A stretch of 64,000 nt of DNA from NCBI GenBank assembly GCA_017408395.1, contig JAFQUQ010000029.1, forward strand, positions 1 through 64,000, written 5' to 3'. Source of the stretch: Oscillospiraceae bacterium (lineage in GTDB: Bacteria > Bacillota > Clostridia > Oscillospirales > Ruminococcaceae). The notes beneath the pieces were generated by a model that was given only the letters and a program-made list of their open reading frames with translations, was not told where the DNA came from and did not search any database. Of the stretch, positions 8,164 through 16,808 are shown one piece after another. Both the position numbers and the translations under genes were made by a program. The stretch's first letter is position 1. The number at the start of each line of letters is the position of its first letter.

Positions 8164-8787
8164 TTAAACAGGCAGACCTTCAAGCAAATCGTTGACCTGT
8201 TCCGTTAAATTGCCGTCAGCACAGGTCGCCGCAAGCTCCTTAAAGTCTTTAAGCAAAGGAATTATCTGAGGACGCTCCTTTATTTCACGTTCAAGCATCT
8301 GCCTGTCAGGGAGGACTTCAATAATTTTTTCCGTTGCTTCATCGGGAGAGTAGCTGCTGTCTGACTGAAGCCGCTTTTGTTCTTCGGCATAAGTTTCAGC
8401 AAAGCGCATCATAGTTTCCTTGACCTGATTAAGCTTGTTGAGCTTTATCTGGTGCACCCGTGTTTTGTCCGCAATAAACGGGATAAGCTTCATATGAAGC
8501 GACAGGGGAACTGCACGGAGATTTCCCGACTGCATAAGAAGGGTAGCCAGCCAGAAAATGGACTGCGTTTCCATACCGTTCATACGGTCAGCAGAGTCAA
8601 TGTAAGAGCAGATGTCAACGGTTATTTCATTTTCATCGCCGAAACGCTCATCGAGATAGTTTAATGCGTTGGAAATATCCCTGCGCATAAATTCATTTTC
8701 GCCGCACATCCTGTCGAGAAGGTGCAGGGTATTTTCCTCATAAATCGTGTCTGTGCCGTTGGTTATGATAAGATTTTTACCGTCCAT
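8164..8787 (-). CDS. Unknown helical cytoplasmic protein
   Basis: 207 residues with no signal peptide or membrane segment and a high content of charged helices (for example around 115-170). I recognise no family. It starts 8 bases after the hisS stop with only a weak ribosome site, which suggests translational coupling to hisS. It is the second of three uncharacterised genes embedded in the hisS-aspS T-box operon. Confidence 0.6.
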   Translation of the reverse strand: MDGKNLIITNGTDTIYEENTLHLLDRMCGENEFMRRDISNALNYLDERFGDENEITVDICSYIDSADRMNGMETQSIFWLATLLMQSGNLRAVPLSLHMKLIPFIADKTRVHQIKLNKLNQVKETMMRFAETYAEEQKRLQSDSSYSPDEATEKIIEVLPDRQMLEREIKERPQIIPLLKDFKELAATCADGNLTEQVNDLLEGLPV

Positions 8788-8795
8788 AATTAAGT

Positions 8796-10115
8796 TTAAA
8801 CACCCAGCTCGCCTGCAAGCACGTCAGCCATTCTGATGTATGTGAATTTTTCAACGAATGTGTCATTTATTTCGATTTCAAGCTGTTCGCCTGTCATCAT
8901 ATTCTTAAGGTTAGCCTTGCCGCTTTCAAGCTCGTTGTCGCCGAGGATAAGCGCAAAGCCTGCACCGATTTTGTTAGCGTACTTCATCTGAGCCTTTACG
9001 CCTCTGCCCATTACGTCACATTCAGCAAGGAAGCCGTGGTCACGGAGAGCCTTTACCATTCCGATAGCCTTTATCTGAGCGTTGTCGCCCATTGCGCCGA
9101 TGTAAATATCGCACTTCTTTTCCTGATTGAAAGGAGCGTTCTTGCTTTCCATTGTCATAATAAGACGTTCAAGACCCATAGCAAAGCCGAGAGCAGGAGC
9201 AGGATTTCCGCCAAGCTGTTCAATAAGACCGTCGTAACGTCCGCCGCCGCATACAGTACCCTGAGCGCCGATGTCGGTTGTAATAAATTCAAATACGGTC
9301 TTTGTATAATAGTCAAGACCTCTTACGATCTTAGGATTAATCTTATAATCAATGCCCATTGAGCCAAGGTAGGATTTAAGCTTGTCAAAGTGAACGGAGC
9401 ATTCCTCGCAGAGGTAGTCAAGAATAACGGGAGCGTCCTTCGCGATGTCCTGACAGATAGGGCTCTTGCAGTCGAGAATTCTCATAGGGTTTCTTTCAAG
9501 ACGGTCAAGGCAGGTTGGGCAAAGCTCGCCCTTTCTGCTTTCAAAATAAGCCTTGAGAGCCTTGTGATATTCAGCACGGCAGGTTGGACAGCCGATAGAG
9601 TTTATGAAAAGCTCAACATTGTCAAGACCGAGTCTGTCAAGGAGGGATTTTGCAAGAGCAATAACCTCTGCGTCAGCGCTCGGGTCGGAGCTGCCGTACA
9701 TTTCCGCACCGAACTGGTGGAATTCACGGAGTCTGCCTGCCTGTGGCTTTTCGTGACGGAAGCAGGAAATAATGTAGTAAACCTTCTGTGGGAGCGCTTC
9801 ATTGAGCAGACCGTTTTCGATAACAGCTCTTGCCGCACCAGCCGTACCCTCGGGACGGAGAGTAAAATCGTCAGGGTCCTTGCCGTTTGCAGGACTCTTT
9901 GCGCTTACGCTGTACATTTCCTTCTGAACAACGTCTGTTGTGTCGCCTACGCTTCTCTTGAACAGAGCGGTGTTTTCGAAAGTAGGGAAGCGGATTTCCT
10001 TGAAGCCGTAGCATTCAGCGGTTTCAGCGGCAATTTTTTCGATGGTGTGCCACTTGTAAACCTCGTCGGGTTTAACGTCCTGAGTACCCTTTGGTCTTTG
10101 TGTAATAAGTGCCAT
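8796..10115 (-). CDS. hisS: Histidine--tRNA ligase
   Basis: 439 residues, a normal length for bacterial HisRS. The class II core carries RPEGTAGAARAVIE (motif 2 region), the histidine-specific RGLDYYTKTVFEF block, and ALGFAMGLERLI (motif 3). The C-terminal alpha/beta anticodon-binding domain begins near residue 340. It charges tRNA-His. The ribosome site AAAGGAG lies 8 bases before the ATG. It is transcribed from the T-box leader at 10812-11050, after one unknown gene, and upstream of aspS. Confidence 0.97.
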   Translation of the reverse strand: MALITQRPKGTQDVKPDEVYKWHTIEKIAAETAECYGFKEIRFPTFENTALFKRSVGDTTDVVQKEMYSVSAKSPANGKDPDDFTLRPEGTAGAARAVIENGLLNEALPQKVYYIISCFRHEKPQAGRLREFHQFGAEMYGSSDPSADAEVIALAKSLLDRLGLDNVELFINSIGCPTCRAEYHKALKAYFESRKGELCPTCLDRLERNPMRILDCKSPICQDIAKDAPVILDYLCEECSVHFDKLKSYLGSMGIDYKINPKIVRGLDYYTKTVFEFITTDIGAQGTVCGGGRYDGLIEQLGGNPAPALGFAMGLERLIMTMESKNAPFNQEKKCDIYIGAMGDNAQIKAIGMVKALRDHGFLAECDVMGRGVKAQMKYANKIGAGFALILGDNELESGKANLKNMMTGEQLEIEINDTFVEKFTYIRMADVLAGELGV

Positions 10116-10116
10116 A

Positions 10117-10800
10117 TCAATTCTCCTTTATATCATTTTCTTCATACAATTCAATTATACAGCCGTCACCCACGATTTTTTTCAGCTCTTCAAGCTGTTC
10201 CCCGTCGGGCTGACGGTACTTTTCCGTAAATGTGATTTTTTCAAGGTCTGGAGCCTGTTCCGCAACGATTGCGGCAGACTTGAAATCACCGTAATTTGTC
10301 ACGGTGAGCATCTTAATATCAAGCTCGGTTTTCTGTGCCCTTTCAATAGCGTAGGCGTCGGTCTGATATTTAAGCTCGTCAAGCTTAAACTCACCGTTGG
10401 CAGTACCCGTGTAAATGTACATTTCTCTTGGGTAATCCAGAAACGGGTCTGTTTTTGACTGCACCTCAACCTTGCTTTTAAGCTCGTGAACGAAAAAGTC
10501 TGGGTGTGAGTTTATATAATCCTCAACAGCCTTCTTGCACTCGTAGGATTGGTCAAAGTAATAGCTTTTTTCGTAAAATGCCGTCGTCAGCAGATTTTCT
10601 TCCGATTTAAAGCTTACCTTGATTTCACCGAGATGTTTTCCGAACTCTTTTTTAAGCTGTTTTTCAAGCTCGGAGCATTTTTTATCATACTGATAATTGT
10701 CGCTTTTAAGATAAGAAATTCTGTCGGGAAGTATTATAACAAGCCACAGCGCAAGCACTGCACCTATCACAATCAATAAATTTCTCAGCTGTTTATTCAT
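10117..10800 (-). CDS. Membrane-anchored protein of unknown function, first gene after the T-box
   Basis: 227 residues. One N-terminal transmembrane helix (about 7-25, LLIVIGAVLALWLVIIL) precedes a soluble domain predicted to face outwards. There are no recognised motifs. AAAGGA precedes the ATG. It ends one base before hisS, so it is the promoter-proximal gene of the T-box operon. The position is odd: the tRNA-sensing leader directly controls an unknown envelope protein as well as the synthetases. Confidence 0.65.
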   Translation of the reverse strand: MNKQLRNLLIVIGAVLALWLVIILPDRISYLKSDNYQYDKKCSELEKQLKKEFGKHLGEIKVSFKSEENLLTTAFYEKSYYFDQSYECKKAVEDYINSHPDFFVHELKSKVEVQSKTDPFLDYPREMYIYTGTANGEFKLDELKYQTDAYAIERAQKTELDIKMLTVTNYGDFKSAAIVAEQAPDLEKITFTEKYRQPDGEQLEELKKIVGDGCIIELYEENDIKEN

Positions 10801-10811
10801 TTTTTTCCTTT

Positions 10812-11050
10812 CAAAAATAAAAAAGCCGTCCTTGTCTTAAACAAGGGACGACTGTATCAATCGTGGTGCCACCCTGATTTGACGGAACAGAAGTTACCGT
10901 CCTCATTGTTCTTTAACGCAGAAAACGTCCGTGCTTGTTCACACGGAAGCTCAGGAGTGTCCTTCACAATGCATTGCACAGGCAGTTTCACCGACCCTGC
11001 CCTCTCTGAAAGTACGCCGCAGGCTACTCTCTCCTTCAAAGCTTATGTAA
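10812..11050 (-). promoter_or_regulatory. T-box riboswitch for the hisS-aspS operon
   Basis: On the minus strand the conserved T-box sequence AGGGTGGCACCACG lies at 10875-10862. It can form the antiterminator with GTCGTCCCT, which also forms the competing terminator (stem GTCGTCCCTTGT/ACAAGGACGGC, then T6) ending near 10812. The 5' part (from about 11040) has the Stem I landmarks GAGAGTAG, GGTCGGTGAAACTGCC and GAAGGACACTCC. The specifier region reads GACAC (10961-10957). This contains GAC (Asp), followed by the usual purine, and CAC (His) in the overlapping frame, matching the two synthetases in the operon. Confidence 0.93.
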
Positions 11051-11052
11051 AT

Positions 11053-11081
11053 AATATACCCCATAAACTCGGAATTGTCAA
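11053..11081 (-). promoter_or_regulatory. Promoter of the T-box operon
   Basis: TTGACA (11081-11076), a 17-bp spacer, and TATATT (11058-11053) on the minus strand, placing the start of transcription just before Stem I of the T-box. Confidence 0.8.
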
Positions 11082-11096
11082 GTGTTTTATGCAAAT

Positions 11097-11146
11097 AAAA
11101 AAGGGAACAGAGCAGCTGTTTCCATAAACAAGCATACTGTTCCCGT
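11097..11146 (-). terminator. Intrinsic terminator after mgsA
   Basis: On the minus strand GGGAACAG ... CTGTTCCC (11144-11137/11110-11103) is followed by TTTTTTA. It separates mgsA from the T-box promoter. Confidence 0.7.
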
Positions 11147-11169
11147 ATTTATGTATTGATCTGACGGAA

Positions 11170-11574
11170 TTAGATGTTAGGATTAACGATCTGACGCCAG
11201 TCAAGGTCACCTCTTTCGAGAGCGTGAACGAGAGCTTCGGCGGTTGCAATGTTTGTTGCAACAGGGATGTTGTGAACATCGCAAAGACGGAGCAGGTTCA
11301 TTTCGTTTGGTTCGTGCGGCTTAGGAGAAAGCGGGTCTCTGAAGAACAGGAGAAGGTCGATTTCGTTGCAGGAAATACGAGCAGAGATCTGCTGGTCGCC
11401 GCCCTGTGAGCCGCTAAGGTAACGCTGGATATTGAGTCCTGTTGCCTGCGACACTATTTTACCTGTTGTGCCCGTAGCACAGAGGTTGTGTTTGGATAAA
11501 ATACCGCAGTATGCAATGCAGAACTGAACCAGCAGTTCTTTTTTGGAGTCGTGTGCGATAAGTGCAATATTCAT
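11170..11574 (-). CDS. mgsA: Methylglyoxal synthase
   Basis: 134 residues from the chosen ATG at 11574, which has AAAGGG 9 bases upstream; two earlier ATGs are possible. MgsA converts dihydroxyacetone phosphate to methylglyoxal and phosphate, bypassing lower glycolysis. Visible family motifs are IALIAHD at the N-terminus, [15 protein letters not shown] and the catalytic-loop [11 protein letters not shown], then the C-terminal ATNIATAE. It follows minD on the same strand, 50-odd bases away. The mre/min/mgsA neighbourhood is also seen in other Clostridia. Confidence 0.95.
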   Translation of the reverse strand: MNIALIAHDSKKELLVQFCIAYCGILSKHNLCATGTTGKIVSQATGLNIQRYLSGSQGGDQQISARISCNEIDLLLFFRDPLSPKPHEPNEMNLLRLCDVHNIPVATNIATAEALVHALERGDLDWRQIVNPNI

Positions 11575-11644
11575 TGGTTTCATCCCTTTCATAATCCTTG
11601 ATTACATTATTCAAAAATAACGCCGAAACAGAAGCGTATCTGAT

Positions 11645-12391
11645 TTAAGCAAGGAGTACCTTGAAGCTGAGTGGTACATCTTCGCCCTTAACTCTCTTGG
11701 AGATAGCGTCGAAAGCCTTGAAAGCGTTTGAGTTGGAAGGAAGCGGAATGCCCTTGCCTGTTGAAATAACGATAGCAGGGTCGCTTGGAATTACACCGAT
11801 AAGCTGAACGCCTACTGTATCGATAATCTCATCAAGGTCGCCGATAATGTCAGCTCTGAAAATATCAGGGTCAACCTTGTTGATGATAAGACGCTGCTTC
11901 TTGTTTCCTCTCTTGTAGAACTCGTCAGACATGGTTCTTGCGTCACGAACGCAGATAGGGTCAGGAGTTGTATTGATAAGGATAAGGTCAGACTGTTCAA
12001 CAACGTCGAATACGCTTTCGTTCGTACCTGCGGATGTATCAACGATGATATATTCGTAGTACTTTCTCATTTCGGTACAGATATTCTTGATAGTTTCTGC
12101 ATCAACCTTTGAGAAGGGGTCCTCAGGCGCACAGATGATGCTCAGGTTTGAAGCAAGCTTAACCTGTGTTGTAGCCTTGTAAACGTCACATTTACCTTCG
12201 ATAACGGAACCGAGGTCGTAAACGATGTCGTCCTTTACGCCCAGCATTATATCAAGACATCTTAAACCAAAGTCAAGTTCAATGATAAGGGTTCTGTGTC
12301 CCTGCTTTGCAAGGGAGAAGCCCAGTTCGGCACAGATGGAAGATTTGCCTGTACCGCCTTTACCTGAAGTAACAGCAATGATTTTAGACAT
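11645..12391 (-). CDS. minD: Septum site-determining ATPase MinD
   Basis: 248 residues. Deviant Walker A KGGTGKSS at about 10-17, the MinD signature DFGLRCLDIMLG near 40-51, switch II region IIVDTSAG, and INKVDPDIF. MinD places the division inhibitor on the membrane. The usual C-terminal amphipathic membrane-targeting helix (FF/RLFG-like) is not obvious: the protein ends ...GEDVPLSFKVLLA. No minC or minE lies beside it. Its own promoter lies 67-94 bases upstream, and a hairpin (CGCAT-CGGAAA/TTTCCG-ATGCG) sits in the leader at about 12412-12440. Confidence 0.92.
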   Translation of the reverse strand: MSKIIAVTSGKGGTGKSSICAELGFSLAKQGHRTLIIELDFGLRCLDIMLGVKDDIVYDLGSVIEGKCDVYKATTQVKLASNLSIICAPEDPFSKVDAETIKNICTEMRKYYEYIIVDTSAGTNESVFDVVEQSDLILINTTPDPICVRDARTMSDEFYKRGNKKQRLIINKVDPDIFRADIIGDLDEIIDTVGVQLIGVIPSDPAIVISTGKGIPLPSNSNAFKAFDAISKRVKGEDVPLSFKVLLA

Positions 12392-12457
12392 ATGAAACTC
12401 CTTTCGGTAATACGCATCGGAAAATCATTTCCGAAATGCGATTAATAGCTACTTTAT

Positions 12458-12485
12458 ATTATAACATATTTTCAGCGAATGTCAA
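12458..12485 (-). promoter_or_regulatory. Promoter of minD
   Basis: TTGACA (12485-12480), a 16-bp spacer, and a perfect TATAAT (12463-12458) on the minus strand. Confidence 0.75.
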
Positions 12486-12575
12486 AGACTTTTTTGCTCA
12501 AGGTGCACAATTTAGTGATTATTGCTTTTTTTATTTTAGCATTTTTGTATATTTCATATAGTCATATGCTGTCAA

Positions 12576-14690
12576 TTATTGTGCGGCTGTTTCGGTAGTA
12601 TTAACTATACCATTTTCTGACATTTCCGAGAGCAGGAGAGCCTTTTCCTCGTCTGTGATTTTCTGCGGTTCGGGTACTTTATAATTATCATAAAGATACG
12701 CTTCGATGAGCTGTCTTATCATAAGTTTTGAGTATTCGCCGTGCTCGATAAAGCCCGAAAAAGCGATAACGGGGTCGTGGGAGGGATAAAATCCTACGAA
12801 TGCGGAGCCTGTGTCCTCCTTCGAGGTCATCTGCGGAGTACCGGTTTTGATTGCACACTGTTCGGGAAGCTCGGTAAGAACGTAGTCTGTGTAATAATCC
12901 TCCGAGTCAGGATAGTAATATTCGGCGAAATTTGCCGCCTTTTCCATACCCTCGATTACCGTATCAAAAGTATAGCCCGTTTCATCGGGGATAGTACCTG
13001 CAACAACAGGCTGAGTCCTGCTGATAAGCTGTTCCATATTGTAAGTGTAAACGCTGTCAACGACATACGGCTTGTAGCGTGTACCCTTATTAGCAATCGC
13101 ACAGGCCTGCATACACATCTGAAGTGGAGTAACGTAGGTTTCCGACTGACCGATAGCGGCCTGTACAACAAGCCCTGCCTGCCATTCAAGACGGCGTGCC
13201 GTAAACGAATCGGGGTTTGCAAAATAGCCTGCGTTGTCGCCTACCTCAATGCCTGTGCTCTGACCGAAGCCGTAAAGCTCGGCATAGGCGGAAAGCTTGT
13301 CGATATTCATAAGCCTGCCCACTTCATAGAAGAAGATGTTGCAGGATTTTTCGATAGCGGTTATAACGTTAATTCTGCCGTGCCAGCCTGTACATTCAGG
13401 CTTGTAGTCGTCCCAGTAGTCGTAAACCTTGTTACAGGTGATGGTGTCTGCCGAGCCGATCAGACCGTAGTTTAAAGCGGCGGTTGCGGTAACGGTCTTG
13501 AAGGTTGAGCCGGGGCGGTAAAGGCCCGATGTGGCTCTGTTTATGAGAGGGGAGTTCTCGCCGTTTGCAACGAGAGAATAATTTTCAAGGTAGTCGTTTA
13601 TGTCATAGGTAGGGGCGGTTGCGGCGGCGATTATACCGCCTGTTTTTGCGTTGCAGATTACGATAGCGCCTGCGTTGCCGCCTGTGCCCTTGGCTTCCTT
13701 GTGGGTCTGGTTCTGGAGCCAGTAGATGTGATTTTCAAGTATCTGCTGTACCTTTTTCTGATACTCGATGTCAAGTGTAAGTCTGACGGTATTTCCGGGG
13801 ATAGCGTCCTCAGTTACCTCGTCTGAAACAACGATTCCGTGGAGAAGTTCAAGGGAGCGTGTGCCTGTTGAGCCTCTCAGCTCGGTTTCCATAGCCTTTT
13901 CGATACCGCTTTTGCCGAGGGTATCGTTAAGCATATAGCCGTCATCTTTAAGTTCAGCGTACTCCTCAGCGTTGATTGAGCCGATAGTGCCGATGATATG
14001 AGGTGCGGCAGTTCCCGACTTGTAAACTCTGATAGCTTCTTCAACAACGTCCATACCTTCAAGACGGTAGGACGCTTCTTTAAGCTTTACAACGGTAGCC
14101 ATAGGAATATCCTCGGCGAAGGTGTATCTGTTTGAGAGTGAGAAGCTGTGGAGCACCATTTCGTGACGCACGCCTGCGATGATACGCTTTTCCTTTTCGG
14201 TGTAGCTGTCGCTGATCTCATACTGTTTGATCATTTCGTCAATGCAGTTTTCGGCGGTAGCATAGGGCTGTACGTTTATATTTGTACGCATTCTTGCGAT
14301 GTCGCTTTCTCTTGACTCAAGGAAAACGTAGGGCTTTTCCGCCGTAATCGGCAGGGTATCAAGCCATTTTACGCCGTCCTCTTCAAGAATATGTGCGATT
14401 TCGATAATTATGCGGTTCATTTCCTGCTTGTCGGAGGGGAGGAAGGCTTTTTCCAGGATAACGTTGTAGCCGACCTTGTTGCTTACGACTTCTCTGCCCG
14501 AAATGTCCACGATCTCACCTCTGGGCGCATAAATGTCCTGCTTGACGATAGAGGTGCTTTCCGCCATTTCAAGATAATATGCGCCGTCAACGACCTGAAT
14601 TTTCATCAGCATCACGGCGCACAATGACATAGCGGCAAGAATTATAAGAAAAAAGAACAGCGCTCTTACTTTTTCAAAAAATTTTGCCAT
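12576..14690 (-). CDS. mrdA: Penicillin-binding protein 2 (class B transpeptidase, elongasome)
   Basis: 704 residues. An N-terminal transmembrane helix (about 10-30) and a PBP dimerisation region (about 45-290) precede a transpeptidase domain. Catalytic motifs are STFK in GLYRPGSTFKT (near 395), SCN in IEKSCNIF, and KTGTPQ near 615. It cross-links peptidoglycan in the lateral-wall complex with MreBCD. Located directly downstream of mreD, it completes the mreB-mreC-mreD-PBP2 set. The gene symbol is by position and domain order. SpoVD-like PBPs are alternatives, but the mre context favours PBP2. Confidence 0.9.
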   Translation of the reverse strand: MAKFFEKVRALFFFLIILAAMSLCAVMLMKIQVVDGAYYLEMAESTSIVKQDIYAPRGEIVDISGREVVSNKVGYNVILEKAFLPSDKQEMNRIIIEIAHILEEDGVKWLDTLPITAEKPYVFLESRESDIARMRTNINVQPYATAENCIDEMIKQYEISDSYTEKEKRIIAGVRHEMVLHSFSLSNRYTFAEDIPMATVVKLKEASYRLEGMDVVEEAIRVYKSGTAAPHIIGTIGSINAEEYAELKDDGYMLNDTLGKSGIEKAMETELRGSTGTRSLELLHGIVVSDEVTEDAIPGNTVRLTLDIEYQKKVQQILENHIYWLQNQTHKEAKGTGGNAGAIVICNAKTGGIIAAATAPTYDINDYLENYSLVANGENSPLINRATSGLYRPGSTFKTVTATAALNYGLIGSADTITCNKVYDYWDDYKPECTGWHGRINVITAIEKSCNIFFYEVGRLMNIDKLSAYAELYGFGQSTGIEVGDNAGYFANPDSFTARRLEWQAGLVVQAAIGQSETYVTPLQMCMQACAIANKGTRYKPYVVDSVYTYNMEQLISRTQPVVAGTIPDETGYTFDTVIEGMEKAANFAEYYYPDSEDYYTDYVLTELPEQCAIKTGTPQMTSKEDTGSAFVGFYPSHDPVIAFSGFIEHGEYSKLMIRQLIEAYLYDNYKVPEPQKITDEEKALLLSEMSENGIVNTTETAAQ

Positions 14691-14721
14691 AAAATCTCCT
14701 TATTTAAGCTTAAAGGGCAGG

Positions 14722-15288
14722 TTATTCCCTGACAATATCATCGGATTTTTCTTCGATGTAGGTTTCCTTTATAAGACCTATCTTAGCGTTCATAACCCTG
14801 ATAAGAGGGTATATCACAACAGTTGAAAGCAGGGTGGTTATTACAACGGGAACAAACTCTCTGAGAAGTATCTGACCGTTTTTGTCGTAGCCCCACATCA
14901 GATAGTAGAAAACATAGCGGAAGCCTGTCTGTAAAATTGCGGAAGCGGCAATAATTGCTGTAATATTGACTATATGCCTGCGCATTACAAAATAAAACAG
15001 AAGCGAGGATATAAGACAGCACCACATTATGATGATGCCGTTCATTCCCATAAGCGTACCCTCTGCGGAATCTATCATAAGTCCCGCCGTGCATCCTACA
15101 ACAGCAGAGTTGAAGGGGTCCTCGAATACGGAAATGCACAGTGCCGTTGTAAGCAGAAGCAGCGGCACGGGAAGTCCCAGCTCCGTTGTTGTCATAGAAA
15201 CATATTCGATTATCATTATAACGTAATAAAGCACCCATCGGATGACCGTATTGCGTTTTTCCTTTTTTCTTTTAAGGTCAATATTCAT
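14722..15288 (-). CDS. mreD: Rod shape-determining protein MreD
   Basis: 188 residues with about five hydrophobic helices, ending in an acidic tail. It is recognised mainly by position between mreC and PBP2 and by typical size; MreD sequences are poorly conserved. A membrane component of the elongasome. Its start overlaps the end of mreC by 4 bases (ATGA type), showing tight coupling. Confidence 0.85.
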   Translation of the reverse strand: MNIDLKRKKEKRNTVIRWVLYYVIMIIEYVSMTTTELGLPVPLLLLTTALCISVFEDPFNSAVVGCTAGLMIDSAEGTLMGMNGIIIMWCCLISSLLFYFVMRRHIVNITAIIAASAILQTGFRYVFYYLMWGYDKNGQILLREFVPVVITTLLSTVVIYPLIRVMNAKIGLIKETYIEEKSDDIVRE

Positions 15289-16133
15289 TCCGACTTACCC
15301 TGCCCGTTGAATTCTGTGATAACAAATGCGCTGCCTGTTTCGGCAGGGTCGATAACTGGACGTATAACGGCGTATTTTGACAGACCGCTGTCTTCCATAT
15401 TTACCGACTCAACTATTCCCACAAGCTGTCCTTCGGGGAAGGTCTCGCTTCCCGATGTAATTATAATGTCGCCTTCTCTTATGTCGGAGGATTTGTTTAT
15501 ATAGCTCATACGGCAGCATTTATCCTTTGAAAGCTCGTAGTCACCTTCAAGGATACCCGTTACCTTGCCTCTTACCGTAATAACGCCCACGGCGGTTTTA
15601 GGAGAGTAAAGGGTCTGCACCTTTGCGGTGCTTTTTGAAACGTCGTAACAGAGTCCCACCAGTCCGTCCGAGGTTATAACCGGGTCGTAAGGGGCGATAC
15701 CGTCATCGCTGCCCTTGTCTATTGTAAACGAGCCGTAGGGGTCGTTAGCTGTTCTTGAAATAACCGTACAGGGTGAAGAAAATACGAAGTCCTCGTTTTC
15801 CTCTTTAAGCTTAAGCAGCTGTTTAAGCTCGGCGTTTTCCTTCTGAAGCTTGTCGTAGTCAACGATGCTGTTGTAAAGGGAGTTAAGCTGTTCTTTGAGA
15901 TACTCGTTCTCCTGATAGTATTTTTTAGCATTGACAAGCATATCAAGGTGTTTTGTGACGTCCTGTGAAATAGAAGTGGACGCTTTCTGGAACGGCTCAA
16001 AGATTATCTTGAAGAATGAAGAGCTGTCGGAGGAGTAGCCGCCCGTTGTAAGAGAATAAATCATAATGCCTATGACTACCGCCATAAGCGCAGCGAGAAT
16101 TTTAAACTTGGTTGTTTTGAAAAAATCTCTCAC
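15285..16133 (-). CDS. mreC: Rod shape-determining protein MreC
   Basis: 282 residues. N-terminal transmembrane helix (ILAALMAVVIGIMIYSL), a coiled coil at about 60-105 (KENAELKQLLKLKEENE), then the beta-rich MreC domain with DKGSDDGIAPYDPVI and GLVGLCYDVSKSTAKVQTL. It links MreB, MreD and PBP2 on the outer face of the membrane. Unlike the usual arrangement, a membrane gene separates it from mreB. Confidence 0.93.
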   Translation of the reverse strand: MRDFFKTTKFKILAALMAVVIGIMIYSLTTGGYSSDSSSFFKIIFEPFQKASTSISQDVTKHLDMLVNAKKYYQENEYLKEQLNSLYNSIVDYDKLQKENAELKQLLKLKEENEDFVFSSPCTVISRTANDPYGSFTIDKGSDDGIAPYDPVITSDGLVGLCYDVSKSTAKVQTLYSPKTAVGVITVRGKVTGILEGDYELSKDKCCRMSYINKSSDIREGDIIITSGSETFPEGQLVGIVESVNMEDSGLSKYAVIRPVIDPAETGSAFVITEFNGQGKSE

Positions 16134-16148
16134 AATAAGGCTCCTTTC

Positions 16149-16742
16149 TTAAAAAATTATCATTGCAAGATTTTCGGTTGGAACACATATTAATGCTGAA
16201 ATCAAGGCTGAACAAGCTGCACGTTTGAAATCCGACATTTTTTTCGAAAGATTGATTTTATGTATTAAAAATGCTGCGGCACATACAACAGCAGTCCGTA
16301 TTAATGCTGCTGCAATGTATTCTTCAGCTGAACCGAAATCTCTGATTTTTTCATAATAGCAGGCACATACATCGGGAGAATGTTCATCAATCATTACTTT
16401 GAGTTCTGCAATGGAAATGATTGAAATTCCGACGCATATGCACTGGGCGAACTGAGATATTCCGAGATAAAAAGATACAGCATCAGCAGGTGTATATAAT
16501 TCATGCCGATATATTTGATACATAAAGCACAAAAGTATCAAAGGAAGCAGAACGATTGAAAGCAAGCCGAACGGATACAGGATTACAGCGGATATTACCG
16601 CAAGCAGACAAATTCCGAGACACGTTCCGAAGCCTAAAAAATACGGTTTGATTTCCAAGCATTTTAGGGCTTTTAGGATAATCAAAAACACCGTAGGTAC
16701 AGGCAGACATATAAGATATATAATCTGTGCAGCAGACAGCAT
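16149..16742 (-). CDS. Unknown six-helix membrane protein between mreB and mreC
   Basis: About 197 residues from the ATG at 16742 (AAAGGAG upstream). Roughly six hydrophobic segments are spread over the whole length, with a Cys-rich loop (CACYYEKIRDFG) near the middle. No family is recognised. The gene is visibly more A/T-rich than mreB and mreC. It is inserted between the two genes that are normally adjacent, with 66 bases to mreB and 15 to mreC, so it probably shares their transcript. A role in envelope growth is only an inference from position. Confidence 0.65.
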   Translation of the reverse strand: MLSAAQIIYLICLPVPTVFLIILKALKCLEIKPYFLGFGTCLGICLLAVISAVILYPFGLLSIVLLPLILLCFMYQIYRHELYTPADAVSFYLGISQFAQCICVGISIISIAELKVMIDEHSPDVCACYYEKIRDFGSAEEYIAAALIRTAVVCAAAFLIHKINLSKKMSDFKRAACSALISALICVPTENLAMIIF

Positions 16743-16808
16743 AGCGCTCCTTTCAATTTGAAAAAGGGCGAACAGCAATAGTTCGCCCGTAAATATTAAA
16801 ATTAATGA

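Noticed and set aside
9390..10229. 279-codon frame antisense to hisS
   Set aside because: Hydrophobic, low-complexity translation without motifs; hisS on the other strand is unambiguous.
10857..11039. 60-codon frame on the minus strand in the T-box
   Set aside because: The sequence is the conserved T-box leader; base pairing explains its composition.
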